The translations under genes were made by a program, and so were the position numbers. From contig MU119339.1 in the NCBI GenBank assembly GCA_014904845.1, positions 1 through 64,000 on the forward strand: a stretch of 64,000 nucleotides of DNA. The letters run 5' to 3'. Of the stretch, positions 25,222 through 37,165 are shown piece by piece (the first letter of the stretch is position 1; each line of letters starts with the position of its first letter). The DNA comes from Acephala macrosclerotiorum. Its lineage: Eukaryota > Ascomycota > Leotiomycetes > Helotiales > Mollisiaceae. The notes under the pieces are model-generated. The model was not told where the DNA came from. It saw nothing but the letters and a program-made list of their open reading frames with translations, and did no database searches.

Positions 25222-26740
25222 TCAATCTCCCCGACTATGCGGTACTGGCAACTCATAAACAAACTTCAAACAGCGAAACCCATACCAAAATATGTCGGAG
25301 AAGATCAGCATCACCAAGAAACCCTGGAACGAATCCCTCGCAAACCCCAAAACATCCAGCCTATTCCGCAACCCATCCTCCACATACCTCCTCGCTAGCG
25401 TCAACGTAACCATTCCATTCGCCAAAACCGTAACATTCATCGGATTAACCACAATCGTCCCATCCACAACCCCAACATTAACTACTACCGTAACATTCTT
25501 CACCGAACAGCCCTTCCCGGGAATTTCAATCCCACTTGTTATATTCGTCCCATTCGTCCCATCCAACACCTCGCTCAGAAAATCCAACGCTCGATGTCTA
25601 CCTTGGCATAGTTCCTGATTATGACCTCCTATCGTGTTTCGATGATAAAGGATATGACTCCTTGGGCAAAGAAGTTGTCGGCTAAGGCGTCGGTCTCATT
25701 CACAGCGCTCATTTCGTCGGCGATGGCTTTGTAGATGAACATTGGCATGTTTGGTGTGCCGTGGAAGCCCAATACTGCGTCAGCATTATACATATCCATC
25801 AGGATCTTACTGTCGAGATCTGACTCCACCCTGAGAAAGTAGCTGTACGCATCCTGATATATGTAATTAATCAATGCTTGAACACCACTCATAGTCGTCG
25901 CGTTCAGGAATCCAGTGACATTATAAGGACTAGAATCCTTCAATCTCGAAAGGATGTATTGTCTCGCTTCGGTATGTTGAGAAGTGATTCCCACCAGACC
26001 AGCGACAAGGAGACCAGCGGTGTCTTTTCCATTCATGAGTTTCTCGATGGTCGTTATGTTTGGAACAGTACCGCCTTCGACAACGCCTGCAGGTTTGAGA
26101 TCAGGGGCATAGGAACTTGCGAGTTCGGCAGCGAATTACGTAGCCATTGCTCCGCCGCTGTATCCCCACAATGCTGCGTGAGCATCTGCTGTTCGAAGAA
26201 CGAAGTCTCCTGCAACTTATAAGACGGCTCGTACTGAATCGAGTGTTGCGTGGCCGGATTGAACTCTTGCGCAATAGGAAGGCAGCGGACCTTCGTAGTT
26301 GGGAACTGAGACGAACCACCCGCGAGCGAGTAGGTCACTCATCTCGCCGTATGGCTCGCCCCATTGTAGAAGGTAGCTAGGTGTCGCGTCGGGATCTGCG
26401 CTGTCGTATGGAATTTCGTATGAGACGATGCCATGAGCACAAAACCCTACGTGAGTAGCGTTACATCGAGCTTGTAAGGCAGGAATGAATTGGGTCGATA
26501 CAGCCCACGATACGTTGCTGTGAGTATCGATAGTACGGTACTGGACTTGGAAAGTATCGATGGCATTTCGAATGGTGATATTGTTGTGAGGTTTTCGCAC
26601 CTTCAAGACGGAGCCGGGTGTCTTCAGCTGCCAATCCGTTGGAGGAGGAAGAGTTTGCATCTCGATCGCGGTGAAGGAGTGGCCGATGCTCGAGTTGAGG
26701 TCGAGGAGATGCAATGGTCTGCACCAACAAGGTGTTCCAC
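25222..26740 (-). pseudogene. LIP-family secreted lipase pseudogene (CalA-like)
   Basis: The frame starting near 26,714 gives PTDWQLKTPGSVLKVRK, SWAVSTQFIPALQA, VSYEIPYDSADPDATPSY, WFVSVPNYEGP and GHATLDSVRAVL, the order seen in fungal LIP lipases (PF03583). A TAA at about 26,217 follows. The same frame then gives LWGYSGGAMAT (nucleophile-serine elbow), a second TAA at about 26,136, FAAELASSYAPDLKPAGVV and the acid-residue region ending in FFAQGVIS. Near 25,640 homology shifts frame to GGHNQELCQGRHRALDFL, which holds the catalytic histidine. A threonine/valine-rich tail follows. Two nonsense codons and one frameshift make a functional enzyme unlikely. No signal peptide was found upstream of 26,740. 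Confidence 0.8.
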
Positions 26741-28209
26741 GCGAGCAAAGCTCATAAAAACACGCATTACCTCAAAGCTCGCAGAGTCTCAATCGTAGAA
26801 ACATTGAAGCCAACCAGATGTCCGTATATAGGGCTAAAGAGCAAGGATCAATCTCGGGTGGGCCGAATATGTGGATGTGATTAAGAGATGGACCAGATCG
26901 ATCTAATTTGAAGATTGGAACCAGTGACCTGCGTTGTTCTCCCCGGGGTATTATTTGCAGCTGTAGGGAAGAGGAGCCGACTTCAACAAACGTGTTCCAG
27001 CACAATAACCGCATTCAGATCCAATCAACCAAGGCCATGGAATTGAAGAATTGTTTCAATGAGGAACAGCCTAATTGTGGAAGTATCTCCTGATGATCGG
27101 GAAGTGGAGAGTCGACGTGTATTCAATATCGTGGCTGCCCACTTCAGTTTGCCAGTCGACATAGATATTATCGGCTTAACCAAAACCCCAGTGTTACCAG
27201 ATCATATCATTGCCCAATTCTCGGAAGATGATGCCAGCGTTGTGGGGAAACCATGGTCAGAGCTAATGTATAGGACGAAACGAAACACAGAAAACCGTTT
27301 CAATTTGCTAACGACCAAAAGCGCTTGAAGACCAAACGACCAAAAGTAGACTTGCCAGCACTAGCTGTGGTATGGACGGGTGGGAGAAGTCCTGACCTTT
27401 TAAAGTGAATATGCTGTTCGTCACAATCTTGGCAAGCGCCCAACTCGATCACGTCCAAGGAACTTTCGTATTTGTTGCTGAAAATGACTGCCTGCCCCAG
27501 GATCCCCTTGTCCTAGCAGCAGAAAGCTCAGGTCTCTATACAACTCTATCTCTCACAAGAATGAGACCTCTTTTCATGTCTCCATCACTCATCCATTTTC
27601 CTTCCCTTCCTCCCATGCCCCATGGTTGATACACGGCGCCTAGCAACTATCCTCAAAGCCAGCCAGTAGGTTAAGACCCCATTTGTCGTATACTGAAATC
27701 TCATCACCAGCCTAATCGAGGAAGTTGCTTGGAAACCTCGAAGGAACCCGCATCATGTGATGCCGTTTCCACAAAGCATACCGAAGAATTATATGCAGAA
27801 ACGCCGTTCCCCAATGCAATATTACCGGAAAAGGCAGAACAAAACAAGAATGTGTGCGGTGAGCCGCAAGCGTATGTACTCGTCCACCCTGAGAGGCGAC
27901 CACAAGCAATTATGTGTATCGAAAGCGCAAATGTCTAGTTCCCGGTTTCCATCATTATTCTCCATGAGGTAATTGTTTCTCGTTGATGATGGTTATGTTT
28001 CCTCCCATCTCCAGTCAAAGCCCATTAAAGCAAAGTAGAAGTGTTTATGCAAATTCGAATTCGATGAGGCCGTGAATCGAGGAAGACGATCGTTATGGAC
28101 AGCATTAAGTGCTAAATGGAGGCTTGGTGTCCGCAAGTGGCTCCATGGATGAAATTTATGCCATGACTGCATGCGGCGCTGTTTGGGGCTGTCAGGGATA
28201 TCCTCTTGT
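26741..28209. other. Intergenic, nothing recognised
   Basis: About 1.5 kb lies between the lipase pseudogene and the 3' end of the ketopantoate-reductase-like gene. Several 60-90-codon frames occur (for example 27,059-27,328 on the + strand) without recognisable domains. They could be remnants but cannot be supported. Confidence 0.5.
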
Positions 28210-30635
28210 CTACCTGACGCCGATCGGTGGTCGAGGTCCTAGACTGCTCTGGCTGCTATGAGCAGAAGGTTCGGAATCGATGTTGGCGCTGTCACCACTC
28301 CCCGCGCTAGCGCTCGCACTACCCGTCAGACTTCGAACGTTCACAGGTCCTTTGGGTGGATGAAGGGCGCTCACCCCAGCATATTGCTCAACTTGTTGCG
28401 GTGCAACAGCATTTCCTTGGCTAGGCGGGTGACGAGGCACTGGCTGCCGCATACCTCCAGGAGGTGAAGGACGACCATTTCCTCTCCCCATCTGCGGACT
28501 ATAAGGGTTGCCAGGTGATTGACTCGCTCTTCGAGGGAATCCACCACCATTTGGAGGCCCAGGAGGACCAGGGGGTCCGCCTCCGTATTGAAGTTCGTCA
28601 AGACGTGCAGCAGTCAGTGAATTAGCCCTCGATTCCATCCCTAACTGAGCGCGATCCACATTTCCATATCTGTTCGACGAATAACCCATTAGTGGATCGT
28701 CCATCAAATTGTCGTGTGCGCCGGGGACTTGGCTGATGATTTTGGCGCTTGATCGATTTCTGTTATACCCGGGTCGTAGGAATCCACCCCCTCGTCGTGG
28801 TGGAGGAAGTTCATTGTATTCTGGGTTCTTGCGAATCTGGTGGGCATTTGGCACTGCCTTGCGATGCCTTCGGGAAGTGACACTCATCATATCAAAGTTG
28901 TCAGGGTCGATCATTGGAGGTGGAGGACCATCTGCTGGGTCGACATAGTCGTCATCATCGTCATCGTCAAATCCACCGCCACCTCCATTTCGCACTGATG
29001 GTGTGGGAGGACCTCTGCGAGGTGGGCCTCGTCCAGGACCTGCGCCTCTCATCCGAAGCTCTTGTTCTCGTAAGGCCAATTCTCGCTGTCTCAACATCAA
29101 CTCGCGTTCACGAAGAGCAAGGTCTGGATTATCTCCGCCGTAATTAGACTCCCCAGACTCTGGGATATCGTCGTAAAGAACCAGGTGGCTAAACTCCTCG
29201 AGGTCATTGCCTTCCAGGGAACCTCTCCTGGACTGATTCCGAGGAGGTGGATAGCCGTTACCAGTCATTGGTCTGCCATACCCGTTTGGTGGTCCCCCGT
29301 TCATCGGAGGTGGACCTCTGCGCATGCCTGCTGGAGGCCCATTCATGGATGGTGTCCGCCCTCGACCTCTTGGTATTGGCGGCCCGTTGCCATTCACAGC
29401 ACCATTCATCATAGGTCTGGCCGGTGGTGCAGAAGGAAATCGAACTGGCGGACCTGCTGCTGCTGTGGGAGATGCAAGTGGCACGTCCTTCCTCTGCTGA
29501 TTGACAATGTTCAGGTTGTGGAGAATGGCGTACAGGGTCTCGATTCGTGGCACCTTGACTCCCGCTCTTTGTGCAAGCTTGATCGGCGAACCAAGATATG
29601 TTTCGACCTCCATTGGTCGCTTCGCATTGTAATCCTGGTACATAATACTGTTTGCTTCCATAGGTCGAACCATTTCTTCCATAACCTTTTGCTTGAAATC
29701 GGCCGGAAAGCTGCAGTTCTGGGCGTTTGCAATGCTGAGGAGCTCGTCGAAAACATCGGAAACCAGTTGTCTAACACCAACTTTCTCCAACAGAGCGGCG
29801 TGTGAGGATGTTTCAAATATTACGCTCAGTGGATGGAAAGCTATGGGCCTAATATTACTGGTCAGTAGAGTCTTACAGAAATGGATTCGTTGTGCTTACC
29901 CAATCATCCGCTCATATTGTTGTTGCCGTATATTGCTCGACACATGGCAATCGACTTGCCCACTGCTCAAAGTCATAGCCAAAGCATCTGCCATATCTCC
30001 CTGTATCGTGCTGGGCATTGATGGATTCTTGTTCGCTGGGCCAACCCATACTTCTGTTGATCCCTTGTGTTCGAACTCGCTCGCTCCCAATTGTGTGATC
30101 TCCGCGCCGGAAACCAGTGATAGAACTACATTGCTAGGAAACCTCGACTCTAGTTGTGCTTCAACCCCTAACGTGTGTGTTGTGTTGACGAGAATACATG
30201 TATGTTGTGGAGTAACGACCGATTCGATGACTGCTGCGAGGTCATAAACATCTGGAAGGGCTTTAACGCAAAGTAAAATGTAGTCGAAGGCACCCTCTTT
30301 GTAATTGGCAGCTTCTTCTGGGGCTCGCACAACTGTGAAGGACATATGTTAGTAATCTTCTAGATGATGCACAGCTTCTCATCAGTACGTACCATGTCGT
30401 GGCTTGAATCGTTCGTTGCCGAAAGATGTCGACCTGTAATCATCAGTATTCTGACGATATCAAGCCTTTCCCACCACTTCGGGACGTACTTGAACGATAT
30501 GCCATATTGATATACTGCATCGAAACCCGATTTCCACACCAATGTCACGTCGCAAGCGTTCGTTGCTTGAAGCCGCCAGGACAGGAAAGCCGAGACTGCG
30601 TTGCCGCCAACTACACACACACGTATTAGATCCAT
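28210..30635 (-). CDS. Ketopantoate reductase-like protein (ApbA/PanE) with long disordered tail
   Basis: There are four exons: 30,635-30,490, 30,433-30,393, 30,332-29,900 and 29,848-28,210. The three introns (51-60 nt) have consensus borders, and the product is 752 residues. Residues ~1-205 form an ApbA-type Rossmann domain: IRVCVVGGNAVSAFLSW (a GxGxxG variant) and FDYILLCVKALPD. Residues ~207-330 match the ApbA C-terminal helical domain (GPIAFHPLSVIFE, MYQDYNAKRPMEVETYLGSP). The rest is low-complexity: glycine/proline/arginine-rich, an RERELMLRQRELALREQE coiled stretch, a run of aspartates and many PPPP tracts. Bacterial relatives reduce ketopantoate for pantothenate synthesis. This fungal form keeps the fold, but its activity and the role of the tail are unknown. 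The ATG at 30,635 was chosen because the upstream in-frame extension lacks an ATG. Confidence 0.88.
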
Positions 30636-33600
30636 CTTGATATCAAGAATTGATGCATCGGCGCACAAAAGATAAAACGAAAAACTGGCTCGAGGACGTT
30701 GTTGAAGCTCTTCTGATTTTGAGAGGAAAATGTGGAGACTATATTATTGGAGGCGTTGAACGGGACGGGATAACCAACCTGAAAGAATCCGTAACCTAGG
30801 AGGAGACGGAGCCATCTTTGCCAAAGGGGGTATCAATTCGACGTGACCAAATCTAAGGGCTGCAGCAGCTGGTAGTTTGCGGCTTGCAACGCCGTGACTG
30901 ATGTTCACGACCAAGTCGCTTCAGGTCGTTACCAAAAAGTGTCGTGAATGGCTGCAGGTTTTGCTGCAAAGGCCTCTTGTCTCGGCACCAAACGAGGGCT
31001 GATGCACTGGTACTGAATAATCCGAGATCTTCTATAACGAGCGTGACGCCGCAAGAGAGCTGCCGATCTCGAGCTGCGAATGGGGGCGCGAGTGTGATTT
31101 GCAAAAGAGTGTGTTTGATGGCGTCTGGCTGAGAAATGGGAAAGGCGCACGCAACTTTAGGTCCACGGATCGATGGTTAAGGCGTGAAAGGCCCTCGCCT
31201 AAGATGACCTACGTGGTGTGGACGTGTGGGATTGGCGGACAGGAGTATTATTTAGCAGCAGCAGGACCTTCTCAAGCTCCGGAATCCCTGGCAGGGCTGG
31301 CAAGTTCGCGCGGTGTTGCGGTGGCTCGGTCGGCGGTCAGGAAAAGGGGAGCACTCCACGCTCATCAGGCTTTCAACGACTTGTCTGGGCTGCAGTGGTC
31401 AGGTTGTGCGAGGTCGAGAGGACAGTGGCGTTGAGAGCAGAATAGAGGTGAAGTACTAGTCTGCGTGCGCGGCAGATGGTGAGAATGGGGTCGTCTTCCG
31501 CCGCGAAAGTGAGGAGAGGAGTGGAAGGTTCGTAAGGTTCGTTCGAATGGTATGGTTCGAAATTGTACTGCTGCTGATGTCCTGAATGCCTGCTGGTGTT
31601 TTCTTCGCGCTTGGCCTTCGCTGCCCCCAGGAATTTTGGTTGGACGCTTCTGATTTCTCAATACGTACCTTTACGCTAAACCGAAATGGGCAGTGGCAAC
31701 TATGACGGATCTAAGGACAAGGAGATAAAATAAACGTCGACAAGGCCGTTATTCGCCTCTTCACCAATAGAACTCAAATTTATCACAACTACCTATTATG
31801 GCTGGGCAAGGCTTGAGAACGAATGATGAGTCGCGTGTCTGCTCGCCATCAAGCATCGTTCGGTATAAAGTGGTGTAGTATATCCTCTCTCTTCTCTGTA
31901 AGACGGGGGCCAAACTCCAGTGCAAGTGTTCACAGGCGTCTGGCAGCAGTGCAGCAAATTCGGGGCTAGATGGTCTGAAGAAGAACTATCGAGGCGTGAT
32001 AGGCACAGGTTTCTGAATCAGTGTTCGGGACAAGCTGAAAGAAGGTGATCTCCCTTACGCGGGCTTGCAATTGGCAGCACTCTATCCCCGTCTCGTGTCT
32101 GCGGGAGTGTCGAGGTGCAGTTCCTGTACATATCAAAATTATATCTATTCGCCGCAAGTTGAGGTGAAGCGACGGATGCAGTGCAGCAAGCCTATGCACC
32201 ATCCGCCAATTCTTGCGGCAGCATTCCAGATGAATGTCACTGCCAGCGCCAGATAGACTTGGAACCCTCACCTCCATTTTCAACCCTCATTGAAGTCTGG
32301 AAAATGATGTTGGGTGTAAGTCAAGTCAAGATCTTTTGGGGATGCTGTCGTTGCGATCTCCACTGCTATCGTAAATGGCGCTCGCCATGCGTCAACGCCT
32401 GCAGCAGTAGGGGTCGATAAGTGGGGAAGAGGGAGCTGCTGCAGGGAAAAACAACAGGCTGTGCAAGATTGGCAAGATTGCGATAACAGGGGGACAGCAG
32501 TGTTCTTCCTGGTTAGGCTTCCAACTTCAACCTTCCTCGCCTTGTTTGACCAACTCCCCCCTCCGCATTGCAGCAAAAGAGCACGCTACTCTCGTGTTGT
32601 TCCTCGTTCCTCGTTCTCCAATGCCCCCGTCGTTCTCAGCCTCTGTTGATAGGGTCGCCGGAACCCGCACCTTTCTCACGCCGATGCGATTCAAAGAGCG
32701 ATCCACGCGTTCTCGCTCCCAGCAAATCCAAAGCTTGAACTTTTTTTGTGGCTCCACAGCCGGGCCTTCCGTCGTGGAATCGTTCATGGCCTGGTTCAAG
32801 CTTCCTCAAGACCGTTGAAACGGCTGTGTAGCTCTGATAGACTTGCCGGCCTCAGAGCCCACAATGAATTGATTTCGAGTTCTGTCTTCTCCGCGCTCGT
32901 TTCTTGAGACGGTCTGGGTTTGTCGATTCAGAGGCACTGAGATCAATGACGCCGTTTGTCTTAGATTTTGGACGGGGCAATTCAACCCCGTGACAGCGCC
33001 GCTTGTAGATTGCCCGTGCGTGAGGGACAGATGCCAATTTGGTATGGAGCCATCAGGGATCAGCATCATCCCACCCAATCCTAGGGTCAATTCCATGGAT
33101 ATTTGGGATATTTCAAGGATAAAAATGCGATTTTGCAGCGCATGCAAGTTAAACCGGTATTGCGAGATAAGCAGCACCCGATAAGATATAAACCCGAGCC
33201 CCTTTTGAACAGAGTTAGGCCGGCTCAGCCGGAAACATCACACGGATTTCGAAGTCGAGCCAGGAAAACTCGCAATGTCCGTCTCGCGGACAAGATGGAT
33301 CCATTGGAGAAGTGAAGGATGGCACAGGTCTCAGAGCCAGAAAAAGAACATATGACGTTGGCCCTACTCCGTAGAGATGTCCCCTGCGCGCATCGTATGA
33401 TGAGCGCGACGGTGAAAGCGAAACAGCTTCCCCTGGCACAGCGTTCGTCGCGTCCCTCTCCACTGTTGCTTATAAGCCACAATACTTGACGATGGTTTCC
33501 CCACTCCCATTTAGCACAGATCCGCTTGTGAACTGAGGAATCCTCGTGCCGCCAAAGTAAGCAGGGAACAATGTGTTCTAGAAATTCCAATAGCGACTAA

Positions 33601-36600
33601 ATCAACCGCTTGACGCGTTCTTGAAAATTTGGCATGAGGATTATCGTCCTGGGTGGATAAAACAATTAATGCATTTTTCTTAAAAATAGGAGACAGGTCG
33701 GGGCTTTCAGCGGCCGAAAGCTCAATTCGGCTTAGTATCTAAGACTGCATCTTAGCTATTTCTGGCCTTAGTTAAGAGTCAACCCCTGCTGTGGTATTAT
33801 CAAAGACCTCTCCAGGATTCCAAGTTTCCAAAAAACAAAGAAGCTGCATTTTTCTGCTGGCCGATACGAATTGCTGACCAAAAGATACAATCTTCAGCGT
33901 GAGGCAAATTAAAGTGCAAGGTGTGACGGACACAAAGCAGTGTACGGCGAGAAATGCCATATGCTTAAAAGGCTACCAACATATTCGGGAGTACCTTACA
34001 GATGGAACCTTAGAAGTCACTCAAACATCTAGAATACCCTGCATCTTCCATGACCTTTCAGACAATCACCGAAGTTGCCGTAGCCAGGCTAGATAAACTT
34101 CACAAAGTCCAAGCTTGCAAATTTCTCGCAACCCTCCTATCACAACCTTCCACTCACAATCGGCGTCCAGAAACTTCCTAGTGGACGTCAGGATGCGTTA
34201 TTGAGCAATTCCCATCTTCCCAAAAGAATATCCATGCCGTCAGACTCTTGCCAAGAGTGTCTTCACAGGCTCTGACAGGGGCTCAACCTCAAGCCGCAAG
34301 TGCAGAAGGGCTCAGGGCAAAAGCAAGGCGATCGACAAATAATGTCCGATTAAACCATTGTCACTCTAGGTTATTCTTAGCCCTAACGACATCACAGAAC
34401 AATCATTTGTGAGGTTACCGAACCGAGCCCCCCCACGCTCGCGTGGCGAACTCCCCCCTTTTTCAAAAAGAACTTCAAGTGATAGGTTGGAGGGATGAAT
34501 TTGAAGTGGCTGGTTTCAAAGATTTGACTATTGGCACATAATGTGGTCACTTCGAAACGTCGGGCCGGCAATAGTTTGTCTTATACCAATCCTAATTTCA
34601 TGTCCAATCCAAAGAAGGCCTCTGAGGTCCCAAGTTTAGACTTTGACGGGAAGTCACTCGGTATGAGAGCGCCAAAAGCCTCAATATTGGTCTTACTATT
34701 GCACGCACAGACAATTCAAAACACACGAGACAATCTGCTACTTAAAAAGAACAACGATCAACACTAGCCTGCATTTTTTGGTACCAAAACCAGCAAGCCA
34801 TCTACACTGCCTTCGGATCATCTGCGATATTTTTGACCTGTCGCCTCCTCGAGATCTCCCCCAACCTTTCAATAATCCTCCGGAATCAAAAATCCCCGAT
34901 CCTAGATAAGGATCACCAAGTCCGGTGAACCCTTGACCGCCACATCTCAACGTCATTCTTTCCTACATTCACCTTCCCTGCTCTATTCGGTTCCCAAATC
35001 CAGCCTTTTGTTTCCCCTTTTGCACTACAAGCGCGATCTACCCTATCATATACTTGTGCCTTCAATTTCGTGTTTGAACAGCCGCCATTGGTAGGCTTAT
35101 TTCTGAATAGTCGGTCGCGAGCCTCTGCATCAAATTTCTGCTGCACCGTTTCCTTGCTTTGTAAGCCAAGCATCGAGAGCTAGGTCAGCATCTCCATTCT
35201 TACTCTGTGGACGAGAAGCATCCACTTCATTTTCTGCAGCAAATCAAAAGTTTTTGCCTCTGAATCATCCGGGACTTTCGCACAATGCTACCCCAATCCC
35301 TTCACTTGACAGCAATACTGCCGCTAGACGCAGGAACTGTGCATCCTCAAATACACATCTATGCTAGCTGCAGTCCACTTTCTCGCCGCCTATCCTCCGC
35401 TCACGGCATGGGAATCTCAATTGCCATCTCTGTTCCTAGAAACCCCATCCCATCATGAATCAAGCTTCACCTCCCAAGCCTCAGCCAAGCAACAGATCAA
35501 CAGTGGCAAGCTCTATTCAGTTTCCTCCCTAAACCTAGAGCATGCACTTTAAATTCTGGTACGAATCCTTGCACTCCAGAAGCCGATTTGCTATTCAGGA
35601 ACTTTGCCCTAGATCTCAGTACCAAAGCAGAACATTCGTCTGAAAGACCAGAGCGCATCTCCGTGCATCTTACCATCGTGGGAACACTTACGTGTTATAT
35701 CCTTTCATCTCTCATCTCTCATTTCTCATCTTCAGGCCGGGGGCTAGGATTCGAGAGCTCATAATTTTCAACAAGAGAGCCGATGTTAGTTTCAACTTGC
35801 AAGTTTGCTGTACCCCTACCCAGCACTAGCAAAACATGTCCTGCATGCCTCTTGCTCCCCCACCAGTCTTTCCCATTAGACCAATACCACATAGGTCAAA
35901 CTGGCACAGATAGCAGCACTCCATCCTCATCTCCTCGTCCCAAGTCTAAGCACTCGCGACCAAACAACCCCTATCTTCATCGCTGGCGCCAGACATGCGG
36001 GAACAAGAGCTCACTACCTACCAACCAACGACCCCCTAAAATCCATCTTTCCACATCTTCTCCTTTCTTCCTTACAGAAACCCGTTGCGAGCCACCGGGG
36101 TCGGTCATTCGTCCTTACTGCAGTGCATCGGAATCTCTCTTCTGGACTACAGCTCCCCCTGAGCGGCTCCTTCCTTTCCCCATTCTCCACATAACTCATC
36201 AGAACATGGAGAACATGGGACAGAACAGTGCCCCAGACAGCGGCAGGAGCGTTTCCTCCGCTCTCCTTTCTCCCTTCTGTGAACATCTCACTGAGAAGTG
36301 CGTCTATCTATTGCCCCTCAGTCAGCTCCAATCTCGAAGACATCCTCCCACCTTAGCACCTACCTGCCCCCCTTTCCAGTTGGTGCGTTCTACTATCTTC
36401 AATCGAAACCAACTCTTCAAGAGCTACATGCCACAAGAATGCAGGATGGCAATAAGCCAGGGATGAAGTTGATGCGGAAGGACAAAGACACCCGCCGAAG
36501 GAACTCAAGAAAGCAAATTTGTCCTTGGGGAAAGGGATATTGGAAAGAGTATGACTTTTACACAAGAGATAAGTTCGTCAATCGCCATCAGACCTTTGCA

Positions 36601-37165
36601 CAATCACGTCGATACTTGAGAAAGCAACTTTGCTTTGAAAGTGACAGTGGGACAAGGAAAACTTTTCATGCAAGGCAAGATCTTACATTCTCGCCATCAC
36701 ATATTTGCACCATCACGGTAAGCACAACAAGGTCACACAGCAAGTGATGACACCTACAGATTCCTCAGAGAAAACTTTTCATTGCATATTCAGCCAGCCG
36801 GCCCTGTTGTAGTTCATTTGTCTGCCTGTCTGATCATGCATCTGCTCGCATCTTGCCTTCCATAATATTCCATTTGATTCAGGAGAAGGAGAAATGAAGA
36901 AAGACTTTGATTTTGCTTATTGCACCACTCGCCCACTCAATTAGATCCACCAAATCCCCCTCTCCTTCTCGGCAAGGCAGTTGCAGAATGTGGGAAATTC
37001 CATATCGTATTTGAGAGATCGAGTAACACAGAGCGACCAGACCGACAAGCCCGCCCACTAGGAAAAAAGAATCGAAAAAGCGGAGATCGAAGTCGACAGT
37101 ACATTTTGAGACAAGCCATCCGAGTCCGTTGGCGCGTGAGGGGCATAACGTCGAGAAAAGTTAAT
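30636..37165. other. Long gene-poor interval (6.5 kb)
   Basis: No open frame here resembles a known family, and none joins to another by convincing splice sites. From about 35,300 to 36,470 the + strand is pyrimidine-rich (many CCTC and TCTC runs), which creates long but compositionally biased frames, the largest 227 codons at 35,783-36,466. The left part is the promoter side of the ketopantoate-reductase-like gene, and the right part is the 3' flank of SUB2. A long 5' leader, a non-coding transcript or a fast-evolving gene could lie here. No RIP-like AT bias is seen. Confidence 0.55.

Noticed and set aside
35783..36466. 227-codon frame on the + strand
   Set aside because: The frame follows a pyrimidine-rich stretch, is rich in Pro/Ser/Thr without any domain, and has no splice partner.
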